Below are positions 22,397 through 31,984 of a stretch of DNA of 64,000 nucleotides, piece by piece. Within the stretch, counting starts at the first letter, position 1. Each line of letters opens with the position of its first letter. A program made the translations under genes and the position numbers. This DNA is from Bactrocera neohumeralis. Its lineage: Eukaryota; Arthropoda; Insecta; Diptera; Tephritidae. The notes below the pieces were generated by a model. The model was not told where the DNA came from. It saw only the letters and a program-made list of their open reading frames with translations, and searched no databases. Where the stretch lies: NCBI RefSeq assembly GCF_024586455.1, contig NC_065923.1, positions 47,004,264-47,068,263 on the forward strand, in the 5' to 3' direction.

Positions 22397-22913
22397 TCTT
22401 CTGACCGGGTGTTTGTAATTGAACTGCTCCTAAACGGCTTGACCGATTTTGATGAAATTTTTTGTGTGTGTTTAAGGAGATTCGAGGATGGTTTAGATTC
22501 ACAATTTGGTCCACTGGAAAATGTTTTTTAAATTAATTTTTCAAAAATTCAGTTTTATTACGATTAAAGACTCAAACACTTCTCAGAATCAGTTATTCGT
22601 TGTTTTTGTAGGATTATGAACTTGCGAGGCACCCACTTTGCACAGAGCTTTCGCCTCTTTAAGCTTAGCAAATATCTTTTCATCGGTGGATTTCCCTGAG
22701 CCCAAATTCAACAGTATTTTCCCCCAAAAAGCAATGCTTTATTAACACTCGAAATGCCTTATGATCCATTTTTTAAAAACTAACACAAGTTGCTTCATAA
22801 AAATGCTATATCTCATTAACTAATAGTTATAATCCAACCAATAGAAATCATATAGATGGTAGTAGTAGTATTATCTATGTATCAGCCACAGTGAAGCGTG
22901 GACGGGTCCTCTA
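22397..22913 (+). mobile_element. Non-autonomous Helitron
   Basis: It begins with TC after an A (22397) and ends CTAG before a T (22910-22914), as Helitrons inserting between A and T do. A CCAC/GTGG hairpin lies at 22886-22900, about ten bases before the CTAG. The 5' part reads TCTTCTGACCGGGTGTTTGT and continues CGATTTTGATGAAATTTTTT, a wording common at Helitron 5' ends in insects (recalled, not searched). It has no open frame. Length is 517 bp. Confidence 0.6.
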
Positions 22914-23741
22914 GTATATTTATATTTTTGTTTACCTTCGGAGGTAAGTGCGTGGAAAAGATGCCGCTGGATGTGGGCTTCACGGAGCAGTGGTCCAAGT
23001 TATCAGCGATGAAATTGAAGTGCGAGAGGATTTCGGAATGTTCCCATTTAAGGCGTTTAGTGTGTCCAGCTCTCCGAAGTCTGACAGGCATGGTATATGT
23101 AGAATAGCATTAAGTGCCATCGTTAGTGCTGTAGGTAGTGCACTGCTGATGCTAATGAGAACCGCACTCCACCAGACACACACGTCATGGCACAGTACCA
23201 CTAAGCCACTTCTTTACTTCCAGCTAGCTACTACATTGAGGCACACTTGTACTCTTGTATTAACTTGTATCCACGGACTTTCCTTTAAGCATAAAAGCAG
23301 CAGTATCTGCATAGGTTGTCACCAAACAGCCTCGTCCTTCATGTTCTTTCAATAGGTCATTTTCCACTAAGATCTAGAGTAAAAGAGTCCAACTGTTTTA
23401 TAAATTTTGTTTAAAAAAATTAAAATCTAAACTTAATATCGAGATATTGGTGTCGAATGAAATATATGTGATAAGCTTTTAAGTGAAACGAGTTAATGGA
23501 CCATTAACTAAAGAGCTCTAGAAGAGCTTGCTGAAAAGCCTTTAGAGTTTTCAAAACTTAAATTCATTATCAAAATATTGGTGTTGAGTTAAAGCTATGA
23601 GATTTTGTTTTACATTAATAAAGAACATGAGAAACATTTTGAGAAAAATATTATAAATGTATCGCTCTCATTTTGCATTCAGTGTATACCACGCGTAATT
23701 CCAGCTCTCTGTGGGTAGTTCAACGTTTTGGAAATTTTTCA
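22914..23741. other. Spacer with unexplained GC-richer patch
   Basis: 22935-23180 is clearly GC-richer than its surroundings and has overlapping open frames on both strands (for example minus 22882-23091 and 22980-23201, plus 22948-23355). None matches a family I recognise. It could be a degraded exon, a transposon coding remnant, or chance. 23360-23741 is AT-rich with nothing visible. Confidence 0.4.
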
Positions 23742-24479
23742 TTAAGGGGGTATTCTTGTCTAGAATTTTGAACAAATCGATTTTTTTTTTTTGCATATCT
23801 TGAAAGTTTAGACTTTCAAATATACGACCTTGGAAGGATTTTTCAAAATTCGACTTATTTTCGGAGATACAGCCGATTTTGTGACGTGGCGTCCGTGTTC
23901 ACTAGAATTGTCTCCTAAACTTTAAACGCGTTTTTCTCAAAACTGACTTTTTCGGAACAATACCCACGATTTCTCAGGTTCTATTGGACCGATTTACTTG
24001 AAATAATTATAGGGTCTGCCGTATAAGCTTGTCTATGGTTGGAACTAGTCCCATCCCCAAATTTTCATTTTTATTATTTTTAAAAAATTCGAAATAGTCA
24101 GAAAAAGTGATCCAAAAAGAATTTTTTTTCAGGCAATCGCCATTTTGTGAAAGAAATTGTTTCCCACTTTTCCGTAGTTCCAGCCATTGCAACATTATTC
24201 TAGATTAATAATCTTTTTTTTTTTTTGTTTCAGATAACTAGGAGGATTGAAATCATGGGTATGGTCACGTGGAAATTTTTAGAGACCCCCGACTTCGTCA
24301 GCTCATAGTTTTTGAAATTTTTTACTTTTTTTAGTTTTTAATTTTTTTCTGTACTCTTCTAAAATTAACAAATAACTAACAAAAAAATGGATAGTAAAAA
24401 TATTAATTGCCTTTTTTTACGACACTTTAAATATTACCTGAAATTCATGCCCAGAACCTAGAACTTCTAGACCCCTTAA
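23742..24479. mobile_element. TTAA-flanked MITE
   Basis: The stretch is bounded by TTAA on both sides (23742-23745 and 24476-24479), followed inward by TTAAGGGGGTATTCTTGTCT on the left and TTAAGGGGTCTAGAAGTTCT on the reversed right end. These are short imperfect inverted repeats with a shared TCTAGAA core. The interior is AT-rich and noncoding. TTAA target preference points to piggyBac-type mobilisation, but the family is inferred only. Confidence 0.6.
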
Positions 24480-25220
24480 CCAGCCCTTACCGGTTTCGCA
24501 ATTTCCTGCAGGGTAGCGTTAAGACATGTTTGTAAATCTATATATACATATGTATAATATACATATATTTGCTTGACGCACTAGATGTCGGTAATGTATT
24601 TACAAGCGCATTTTGAGTACTTAAACCCGCTACGTGTTTGCTGTGCGCTGTTTTTCGTAAGGATTAATGGCTTGTTGCATAATAACTTTAAATGCTACAT
24701 ACAGCTCGACATTAATTTTATATTTTCAATTGATTTCGGTTGGCAATTCATTGCAGGTAAATTGTTTTCTATCGATAATTTATTGTTTTCATTGACTTAA
24801 GTCACTTAAAATATTGCATAGCTGGGCTTACTATTAAAGCCGGGCATAGAAATTGCCGTTACAGTGGGATTATGTAATGTGAAATTAAAAACAATGAATA
24901 CCTACAACAAAGAAATAAATAAAAATTATACATTCGTGTATATTCAGGTCTTTTTTTGCGGATGCTGTCAACACTTTCGGCCTTGAGCTTTTAAAACAGC
25001 CGTGCGTCATCTGCCGTTTCTGTATATTGCGTGGTGTATTCTACTGGTTTTGAAATTTTTTAAGGATGAAGAGGTGAATTAACCATTTTCCTACAATTAT
25101 TTCAAAGCAAATAAAGTTTATCAAAATTATTTTCCGAAACAAATATATTTTTCCTATCCAGTCCGCACAACAGTCGATCAGTTCATTTTCGCATGTACAA
25201 CTTTAAGTGTAAATTCTCGA
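24480..25220. other. Spacer, nothing recognised
   Basis: AT-rich; the longest frame (24585-24800) carries no recognised domain. Confidence 0.45.
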
Positions 25221-26085
25221 AACTTCTTTTTCTTCTTTACTAGCGTAGACACTACGCATGCGGTTATAGCCGAGTTTACAACAGCGCGCCAGTCGTTTCT
25301 TCTTTTCACGATTTGGCCCCAATTCGAGATACTAAGTGATGCCAGGTTCTTCTCCATCTGATATCTCCAACAAAGTGGAAGTCTTCTTCAGCACCTGCTT
25401 CTCCCTGCGGGTGGAATATTCTCAGAACTGGAATGTTTTCGTCCATTCCTAACTAGCGCAGGCCACTGGCCTTTCATTCGCTGAAGTATTGGCAATTTCG
25501 CCGTATATCTTGACAGCTCATCGTTCCATCGACTAGCATATTGGACCTTACCAACGCGCAAAACCTTTCTCTCGAAGGCCGACTTATCAGATATTGTCAT
25601 CGTCCATGCCTCTGCACCATATGGCAGGACAGGCTGACTTTTTGTTGGAGTTAATACTGATTCCAAGATAGATGAAATTATCTCCGTCTTCAAAGTTATG
25701 ACTGTCAACAGTTACGTGGCAACCAAGTAACGGTGCGACGACTGTTGTTTGACGATAGGATAAATTTCATCTTTTCCTCGTCCTCAACCAGACACATACG
25801 CCTTGCTTCCTTATACAGTCTGGAGAAAACAGAACTAACGGCTTGATTGTTGAGACCAATAATATCAGTATCATCGGCGTAGCAGCTGTACACTCTTATA
25901 GCAGATTTTACCTTCTGTATTTGGCTCTACAGCTCGTTTCTGCCAGCAGTAGGTTAATGAAGTCACACGATTCTGACGGAGTTTTTGTTGTTGCTCAACG
26001 TCAGCTTACACAATCGTATTGGTTTTGGGGGGATACCAATTTCAGACAGAGCGGCATAGAGGCCATTCCATTGTCGAAATTACAT
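25221..26085 (-). mobile_element. RTE/BovB-clade LINE fragment, minus strand
   Basis: It is a relative of the LINE at 20003-21737 in opposite orientation. On the minus strand 25705-25893 encodes the RT active site CYADDTDIIGLNNQAVSSVF. 25388-25708 encodes the C-terminal part with LPYGAEAWTMT and KVQYASRWNDELSR. Below it come QIVKRRNDWRAVVNSA and the 3' tail with a CTTCTTT-type (AAG on minus) repeat at about 25221-25240. The upstream RT part is decayed but KLTLSNNKNSVRI-like sequence is visible near 25950-26010. The element is 5'-truncated with frameshifts. Confidence 0.88.
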
Positions 26086-26099
26086 TCTTAAAATTTGAG

Positions 26100-26880
26100 G
26101 ACCGGCTCTAGCTTAGCAGATATGCCAAAAGTGGTTCGCACGTTTTGGAAGTGATGAATTTAGCTTGGTAGACGAAGATTGTTTTGAGTAGTCAAAAAAG
26201 TCTGAAAGTGAGTAACTGGAAGCTTTCTCGGTGATAGTTTTTGTCAAACACAAGAAGAGCTCGCAGAAATGTTTAGAATCACTAAAACGGGTAAAAGCTG
26301 GCCGATACATACTTCTGATACATTCAAAACAAGGAAATTGGGTGTCATATGAACTGAAGGCCAGAGACGTTGAAGGACGATTTTTTATGTGAAAAATGAT
26401 GCTTGAGCACTTCAAAATGCAATAGTTTTGCGTCTGCTTGTAACCGGTGATGACAAAAGGATGCATTATGATCAACCTAAACACGAAAAATCGTATGTGA
26501 AACCTTACCAACCAGCCAAATTAACGGCAGCGCCGAATATCCAACAGGCCAAAGTAACTCTGTATTTGGTGAGATCTGCCGTTGGCTGAAACCATAAATG
26601 GCGAGTGATTTCCGAAAATTACCGAAATTTGAGACTAGACAGGAGGCAATAATTTTCCATTGTGGCAACACCCGTCCTCATGTTGCTAGAAAGGCTAAAA
26701 CTTCTTTGAAAAATAGCGTCTGGAAAGTTTTGCCTCACCGGCCCTGCAGCCAAGAACTTGCCTCTTCTGACCACCATTTGTTCTGGTCGATAGAGAACGT
26801 TCTCACCGGAATACGACTTTAAGAACAGCGTATCCAAAAGTGGTTTGATTCATTCCTGATCGATCGAAAAACTCGTGCTA
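26100..26880 (+). mobile_element. Mariner relic (family C)
   Basis: Plus-strand pieces follow a mariner transposase: EELAEMFRITKTGKSW (26245-26300), a KRPRDVE-like ELKARDVERRFF stretch (26350-26380), LVTGDDKRMHYDQPKHEKSY (26440-26500; first catalytic block, family GDEKW), VKPYQPAKLTAAPNIQQAKV (26500-26560), HCGNTRPHVARKAKTSL (26658-26710; second Asp of HDN lost), VLPHRPCSQELASSDHHLFW (26729-26790; third block) and FKNSVSKSGLIHS-like tail. Frameshifts and substitutions make it inactive. Confidence 0.8.
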
Positions 26881-26884
26881 ACTC

Positions 26885-27270
26885 GTTCTGCAATTATACA
26901 TACATTTATTGTAAAGCGCCATACAGGCCTAACCCTTAAGAGCAGTCAGCTTAGTCTAAGGCTGAGAATGTTACCAGACACCATCTGCAGAAGCTATATG
27001 TAAGTAGACGAGTTGGAATCAATTCAACACTTCCTTCTTGACTGTCCCGCGTTGGGGTATAGTATCTCGAATTGGTGGCAGACATCCCACTGAACTGGCG
27101 GGAACGGAAATGAAACGCTTGTGCAAATTTGTATTGGCCACTAAACGTTTTGCTAATTTATAAGTTCGAAGACAGGATTTCTTCTTTCCTATGGCTTCAC
27201 AAAAGACCACAAATAGCAGTCCATTTGCTATCTTTCTAGATCAGCCTTCTAACCTAACCTAACCTAATCT
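26885..27270 (+). mobile_element. LINE C-terminal relic with CCTAA tail
   Basis: Plus-strand frames near 26995-27210 give ESIQHFLLDCPALGYSI-like zinc-binding/C-terminal wording of I/LOA-type LINE ORF2, then decay. It ends in a short AACCTAACCTAACCTAATCT run at 27250-27270. Similar AACCTAACCTA sequence sits next to the tails of the R1-type LINEs at 39341 and 54366. Confidence 0.55.
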
Positions 27271-28710
27271 AAGAACTGCGGTGAATAGTAAATAACTCAA
27301 CTTTTAAGCGAAACGTGGCTTTCTACAAGTATTTCAATAAAGTCAAAGTTTACTTCGATTGTCTCTTTTCTTATAGTCAACATATTAAGAAAATTTCGTG
27401 GCTAGTGAGAAGTAAGGCAAATGTTAAAGAACCTAAACAGATACATAACTATATGTCAATTGTATTTAATAAAAAACGATGACTGTTAGGTGGGGGCAAC
27501 CACTTCTATATCACTAGTCTTTAGTCCAATCCAAAAGAACTCAACTAAAAAGTAAAAAACTTACGATACGATTATGCATATACAAACCGCCTGGAAATAT
27601 GCAAAAGTCAGTACAGTGTAGCACAACTTTTGCCATCGGCACACAGGCGGCGCAATGTCAAGTCAGTTAGAAAATTTAAATAGCACATTAAGGCAGATAT
27701 TTAATCTAATCATGCACACTTTATAGCCTAAACATACTACCTCTTAGAACATACCCAGTAAGGAAATAAAGCGGTTGGTGGCTAAGTATTATTTTTTCAA
27801 CTTTTACGCCGGTAGTACTGAAGGAAGCAATAGAAAGGTCCGTTACATTTTTTTTCTATGGATCTCCAAAATATACGCCCCGTTAATAAAAAAATTGATA
27901 TTTGCATCAGCCAGTTTGGTATTGAATTTTAGGGTCCTTCCTCGCTTTCAGAAACAATTACATAAAGTGCAACTTGATCTCAATCGATAAACCCCTCTTT
28001 TTTAAAGCTTTTGAAAGCTTTCTTCATTTCAATCGACAAACATCTTTTTTAAAGGTTTTTAAAGCTTTCCAAAGTAGTTATTTGATAACAATTTAAAGAG
28101 ACGGCAAAAGCATTGAGGGAACATCACATAATATACATAAATAAATTCCGATTTGAGCGATTCAAATTCTATTAACTCTAAATTAAAGCGAGTTCAAGGA
28201 GACGTTTGGATCTATGAAACTCACGTAAGCAAATAAATGTCATACATCTACTTATCCAATCTCGCTCTTCATACTCTCTCAAACTCAGCTTCTTAGCTTA
28301 TTTCTGTCAAAGACACAGAGAAAATACTCTATTATCTCAAATTTAAAGCAGGCTGTTGTTTGAAGATATTAACAAATTAAATTTTTTTCAAAGGTCCAGC
28401 TTATGAAATCAAAATTTCGAACAGGTAATGTTAGATGAAGAAGAGTTTTGACAGCTGGATGTAATAGTGAGTCAATGTCATATTTATTCATTAATAATAT
28501 CGGTGCTTATAGCCGCTACAGCCCATTGGAAAGACAGATAACCCTTGGAATCTACTTCAAAGATAAGAAAAGAACGGACATATCTTTGAAGTATGTATAT
28601 AAAATTGGGCTACAATCTCGTAAGTTTCCTTAGCCTTTATTTTGCGCATTATAGCAGATCTCTGTTTGGTTTCCTATCGACTTTATGCTCGGAGCGTAAC
28701 AACGGTATCT
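27271..28710. other. Spacer, nothing recognised
   Basis: AT-rich sequence up to the tRNA gene. Small internal repetition of AAAGCTTT-like words occurs at 28000-28075. No gene is supported. Confidence 0.45.
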
Positions 28711-28784
28711 GGCCCATTAGCTCAGTTGGTTAGAGCGTCGTGCTAATAACGCGAAGGTCGCGGGTTCGATCCCCTCATGGGCCA
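28711..28784 (+). tRNA. tRNA-Ile (AAT anticodon)
   Basis: A 74-nt cloverleaf. The acceptor arms are GGCCCAT at the start and ATGGGCC at 28777-28783, with discriminator A. The D arm is GCTC/GAGC, the anticodon arm TCGTG/CGCGA-type closes a CTAATAA loop, giving anticodon AAT, and the T loop is TTCGATC. The A box TAGCTCAGTTGG (28718-28729) and B box GGTTCGATCCC (28763-28773) are perfect. The T stem has one mismatch (GCGGG against CCCTC), where the conserved fly sequence has CCCGC. No intron and no encoded CCA are seen. The mismatch could weaken the gene, but it otherwise looks functional. Confidence 0.95.
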
Positions 28785-28799
28785 CTAACTAAAAACTAC

Positions 28800-28804
28800 T
28801 TTTT
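28800..28804 (+). terminator. RNA polymerase III terminator of tRNA-Ile
   Basis: A run of five T residues 16 nt past the tRNA 3' end, the usual pol III stop signal. Confidence 0.75.
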
Positions 28805-28871
28805 ATCGAAAAAATTATGCTTCAAATTGTACAGGTGTGGTGAATAATCAAGTATGAATTTTATAAAATAA

Positions 28872-29226
28872 AAGGTCTGTCGCAAAAGAAACAGAACTTT
28901 TTAAATATAACTGTTTCTGGTGGCGCACCTATTGGTGGGTATATGAAATAAAAAGTTTGATCTCTTGTTGACATTTCGTAAAAAATTTAAGACAATTGGA
29001 TAACTACATTCGATGTTATCGATCAAAAAGTGACAGCAGCTTTTGGTCATCGGTCGTAAAATGCATTTTGAACAAAGAGCAAATATTAAATTTTGTTTTA
29101 AACTTGTGAAAACGTTTACTGAAACATTTTAAATGATGATCAGTGCCTATTAATGCTGTGTTTTACCTTGGTGTTATGAAGCGTCTTTTGTCACGCATTC
29201 GTCGTGCTCGACCACAATACCGTGAG
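28872..29226 (+). mobile_element. Deleted copy of the 13601-14909 mariner
   Basis: From AAGGTCTGTCGCAAAAGAAA to CCACAATACCGTGAG it follows the mariner at 13601-14909 closely, with two internal deletions. One removes about 16 bp after ATGATG (short-repeat deletion); the other joins GATCAGTGCCTAT directly to TAATGCTGTG, removing about 530 bp. The copy stops abruptly at 29226, so the right terminal repeat and catalytic core are missing. Two short frames remain (29143-29403 runs past the break) and are not genes. Confidence 0.88.
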
Positions 29227-29230
29227 AGAT

Positions 29231-30133
29231 CGAATAAAGCTCAGCAGCCGAATTTTTACTTAAGTTATGCTCGAGGAGACTCGTCAAGTTGGGATATTAA
29301 CTTTCAGACAAAAGAACTCATCTACAGTTCTTGTTGGGGAAAATGTGCAGTACATTTTGAAGAAATTAAAAAAAATATACATATTTTTTTTTCAAGAACA
29401 TAGTGCTTAAACCACCTTAACTGTATTACAAAATTTACTAATTCCAATAGAATTATATGTATTTCACGGACCTCAACCATCAGGTCTACGAAATTCTTTG
29501 AGCCAGAAGCCAGAAGCCAAAACCAATTATTTCAGTTCAAAAAAACAAAAGAAGGAATAATATGATGACCTAATATAACATGAGAACCTTTTTATTGACA
29601 GTTTAAAATTTCCTACAGGTACAGGAAATGTTTGAATGACTTTTAGTCTCTGCGTGGGTAATCGCGTCTAAATTTTAATTTCCAAACTTTGAATGCCGTG
29701 CAATATCCAGCTGTGTTATTAAATGATAAAATGCAAATAAACCGATTTAGAATAATTCCTGTTTTCGTTTTTTTTTTTGTAAATTTAATTCCTCAACGAT
29801 TGCTGCAAATGAAACAGTAATTGTCTTCTATGTGGGAAGAGATCCAAATAGCGGTATGAAATATCAAACTGGCACCTAGTTGATTTGGTTTTGAAAACTC
29901 TCTGAAATAGAAGCGCGATTCGTAAGCAGAGATTATATACCTCTTTCGAATTTAAAATCTGAATTGTAAAGGACACTTCAAGCAACCATAGCAGCAATGA
30001 CAAAGTAATGTTTAGCACACCATATCCACATCGGATAACCCTTGACTTAACCGTAATTCAAAACTCAACCTTTTTTTACATAAAAACTTTTTTATATACT
30101 AAAAAATTTCGTCTCTTATATTAATCAACTTCG
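29231..30133. other. Spacer downstream of protease G2
   Basis: AT-rich. Open frames (for example minus 29785-30018) carry no recognised domain. Confidence 0.45.
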
Positions 30134-30139
30134 TTTATT
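30134..30139 (-). terminator. Poly(A) signal of protease G2
   Basis: AATAAA on the minus strand, 14 nt past the stop codon. The 3' flank of G2 is unlike that of G3-G5, so this signal belongs to a different 3'UTR. Confidence 0.6.
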
Positions 30140-30152
30140 GTATATAAAGAGC

Positions 30153-31274
30153 TTAAGCGACTGGGGCGAAACCTATACGGCTGTTGCCCATATCGAATTC
30201 GGTGTAGTAAAGACCAATGAAGATATCACCCAAGATCCAGAAGTCAGTACCCATGTAGCTAACAGCCGGAGAGCATTGTCCCTCAGATTCGATAACATAT
30301 TGCGAGGCTGGGACGGTGAAGGTGGTACCGCCAATGACGAATTCCATATCGGGAAGGCTGCTGACGCTTGAGCAATCAATATAGCCATCACCATCGGGAT
30401 CGACGACGTTCATGTATGCTACATAACCGTAGTATGGAGCCACAATGAGAGAGGTGCCAGTATCGGCGATGGCTTGGCAACCGGAACTGCACAAGACCTG
30501 ACTGCCAATGCTACCGCTGTCCACAGCGAATTGCCAATAGCCTTCCTCAGATACGGGCACATAGGTGAGACTACCTTGGTAGAGGCTGGAATCGGAACCA
30601 CCCAAAATCATTTCACCACCCTGAGATGAGGTGCCAGCACGAGCCAAATAGAAGGAGAATAGGTTCTGGCTGATCAAACCCTGAGTCCACATGTTGTAGA
30701 ATGGTGGCACCACGTCGTCATTAGAAATTTGTTGGAAGGCCATACCCATAAGACCATCGAAATTGGAGTAAAGGAAGCTGGTACCGGGTTCTTGCATAGC
30801 TTCAGCGAACACTTGGTTTTGAATGGTGAGTCCAGCTACTCTGACGGTATCTTGGGACAGGAAACCAGACAAACTACCGGAACCGTATTCGATGGAGAAG
30901 CTTTCGCCATTGGCAACATAGGTGCTGGAAGCGCTGGAATTATATTTGTTGTGGGCCTGGCAGGCGGCATTGCTGGTGGGGCAGGTGGCTGATGGCACCC
31001 ACAAGTTTGAGGAACCAGAATCGAACAATACCAAGAATTCCTGTGCTGGTGTACCGATGGTGATCTTGCCGTAGTATGCCAAGTTCAAGCTGTTATCCAA
31101 TTGCTCGGTGGCGCGGGGAGCGGGAACGTGGTATTTACTGCGCAAGTAAGCCGTTTCGGTTTTCACGGTTTGGTGTGTCCTACGGTAGTTGGGGTTCTTG
31201 TAGATGGGCACGCGCACCATGTTGGCCGAAGCCAAGGCGGCGCAAATGGTGAAGAATACGAAGAACTTGAACAT
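30153..31274 (-). CDS. Secreted cathepsin D/pepsin-like aspartic protease (G2)
   Basis: A 373-residue A1-family preproprotease in one coding exon. Signal peptide about 1-17 (MFKFFVFFTICAALASA). Propeptide about 18-57. Mature enzyme from about residue 58: first catalytic motif FDSGSSNLWVP (Asp85, with DSG where G1 has DTG), flap Tyr130 in IEYGSGS, second motif ADTGTSLIVAP (Asp271), C-terminal WILGDIFIGLYYTEFD. N112-S-S is a possible N-glycosylation site. The proline-rich loop before WILGD is missing, as in fly digestive cathepsin D, so an acid midgut protease is the likely role (inference). It differs from G3-G5 only at residues 35 (Gln) and 52-53 (Ala-Pro). Its 5' flank matches G4, but its 3' flank is unique. 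The start is fixed by the signal peptide and the CAAAATG context. Confidence 0.97.
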   Translation of the reverse strand: MFKFFVFFTICAALASANMVRVPIYKNPNYRRTHQTVKTETAYLRSKYHVPAPRATEQLDNSLNLAYYGKITIGTPAQEFLVLFDSGSSNLWVPSATCPTSNAACQAHNKYNSSASSTYVANGESFSIEYGSGSLSGFLSQDTVRVAGLTIQNQVFAEAMQEPGTSFLYSNFDGLMGMAFQQISNDDVVPPFYNMWTQGLISQNLFSFYLARAGTSSQGGEMILGGSDSSLYQGSLTYVPVSEEGYWQFAVDSGSIGSQVLCSSGCQAIADTGTSLIVAPYYGYVAYMNVVDPDGDGYIDCSSVSSLPDMEFVIGGTTFTVPASQYVIESEGQCSPAVSYMGTDFWILGDIFIGLYYTEFDMGNSRIGFAPVA

Positions 31275-31278
31275 TTTG

Positions 31279-31373
31279 CTGTTGGAAGAAAAGTAATGTT
31301 AAGAAAAATCTTTTAGAATATCCAGGGTTTGTGGTTCTGAAATAGAAATTTTCAATTGTTTTAGCGTTCTTAC
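31279..31373 (-). other. 5'UTR intron of G2
   Basis: Donor AACG|GTAAGAAC at 31373 and acceptor TTCTTCCAACAG|CAAAATG at 31279 on the minus strand. Length 95 nt. Confidence 0.85.
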
Positions 31374-31445
31374 CGTTAGCTTTTTTAATGTCGTGTAACA
31401 CCAAACGATGGTATACAACTGTGCCATAAATTTTGCAGCTCATCG

Positions 31446-31453
31446 TTTTTATA
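31446..31453 (-). promoter_or_regulatory. TATA box of G2 (type A promoter)
   Basis: TATAAAAA on the minus strand, followed about 30 nt downstream by GCACAGTTG, a reasonable start site near 31420. The first noncoding exon would run from there to 31374. The promoter and flank match G4 almost base for base. Confidence 0.75.
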
Positions 31454-31984
31454 GCCGAATCAGTCTGTGATAACGGTATACCTGCCAGCTATCAGTTCGC
31501 CTGCCATCGTTTATAATTAATTAGGAACAACAAATAGTTTTGTCTTCAAGATAGATCTACATGAGATAATACATTTTTTCTTATCAAATATTTTCAAAGT
31601 TTTTTTAATTTCATGACTTTTACTTTTTAACTGTTCAATGACCTAATCGCTTTGAAATGGAAATGCCCTGATAGTAGCTTAGCTAGTTACAACCAGTACG
31701 TTCTGGAAGTGGAATAGTGCGTAATATAAGATTCATTGTAAAAAAGTATGAAATTAGCGGTGGAAATCATAAAAGTTATCTAAATCGATTTTTTTAGTTT
31801 CAAGTCGATAGTTTTTGAGTTAAAAAGGGTAGACATTCAGTTCAATCAGCTTCATCAGTCTATTTTAAGCGCGTTCTTCTCGAAATGAATTTGCTGCCGT
31901 GTTAACTCGAAGACAAGTTATTCGACCCTCATAACATTTTTTTCTGCTTGTGCTGCATATAATTCTGCTATTGGGGCAAAAAAG
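31454..31984. repeat. Upstream flank of G2, duplicated at G4
   Basis: About 31454-31890 aligns by eye with 44220-44650 upstream of G4, including AATTAATTAGGAACAACAAA and TAGATCTACATGAGATAATA. It is part of the duplicated unit; no separate gene is seen. Confidence 0.75.

Noticed and set aside
27249..27270. (CCTAA)n run resembling an arthropod telomere repeat
   Set aside because: Only about four imperfect units, in the middle of LINE-like sequence; similar AACCTAACCTA words lie beside LINE tails at 39425 and 54413. Flies also do not use TTAGG telomeres.
30729..30992. Plus-strand frames opposite the proteases (also 31101-31316, 35447-35953, 43556-44080, 51509-52033)
   Set aside because: They are antisense shadows of the protease genes, Gly/Ala-rich through codon bias of the true strand, with no promoter or known domain.
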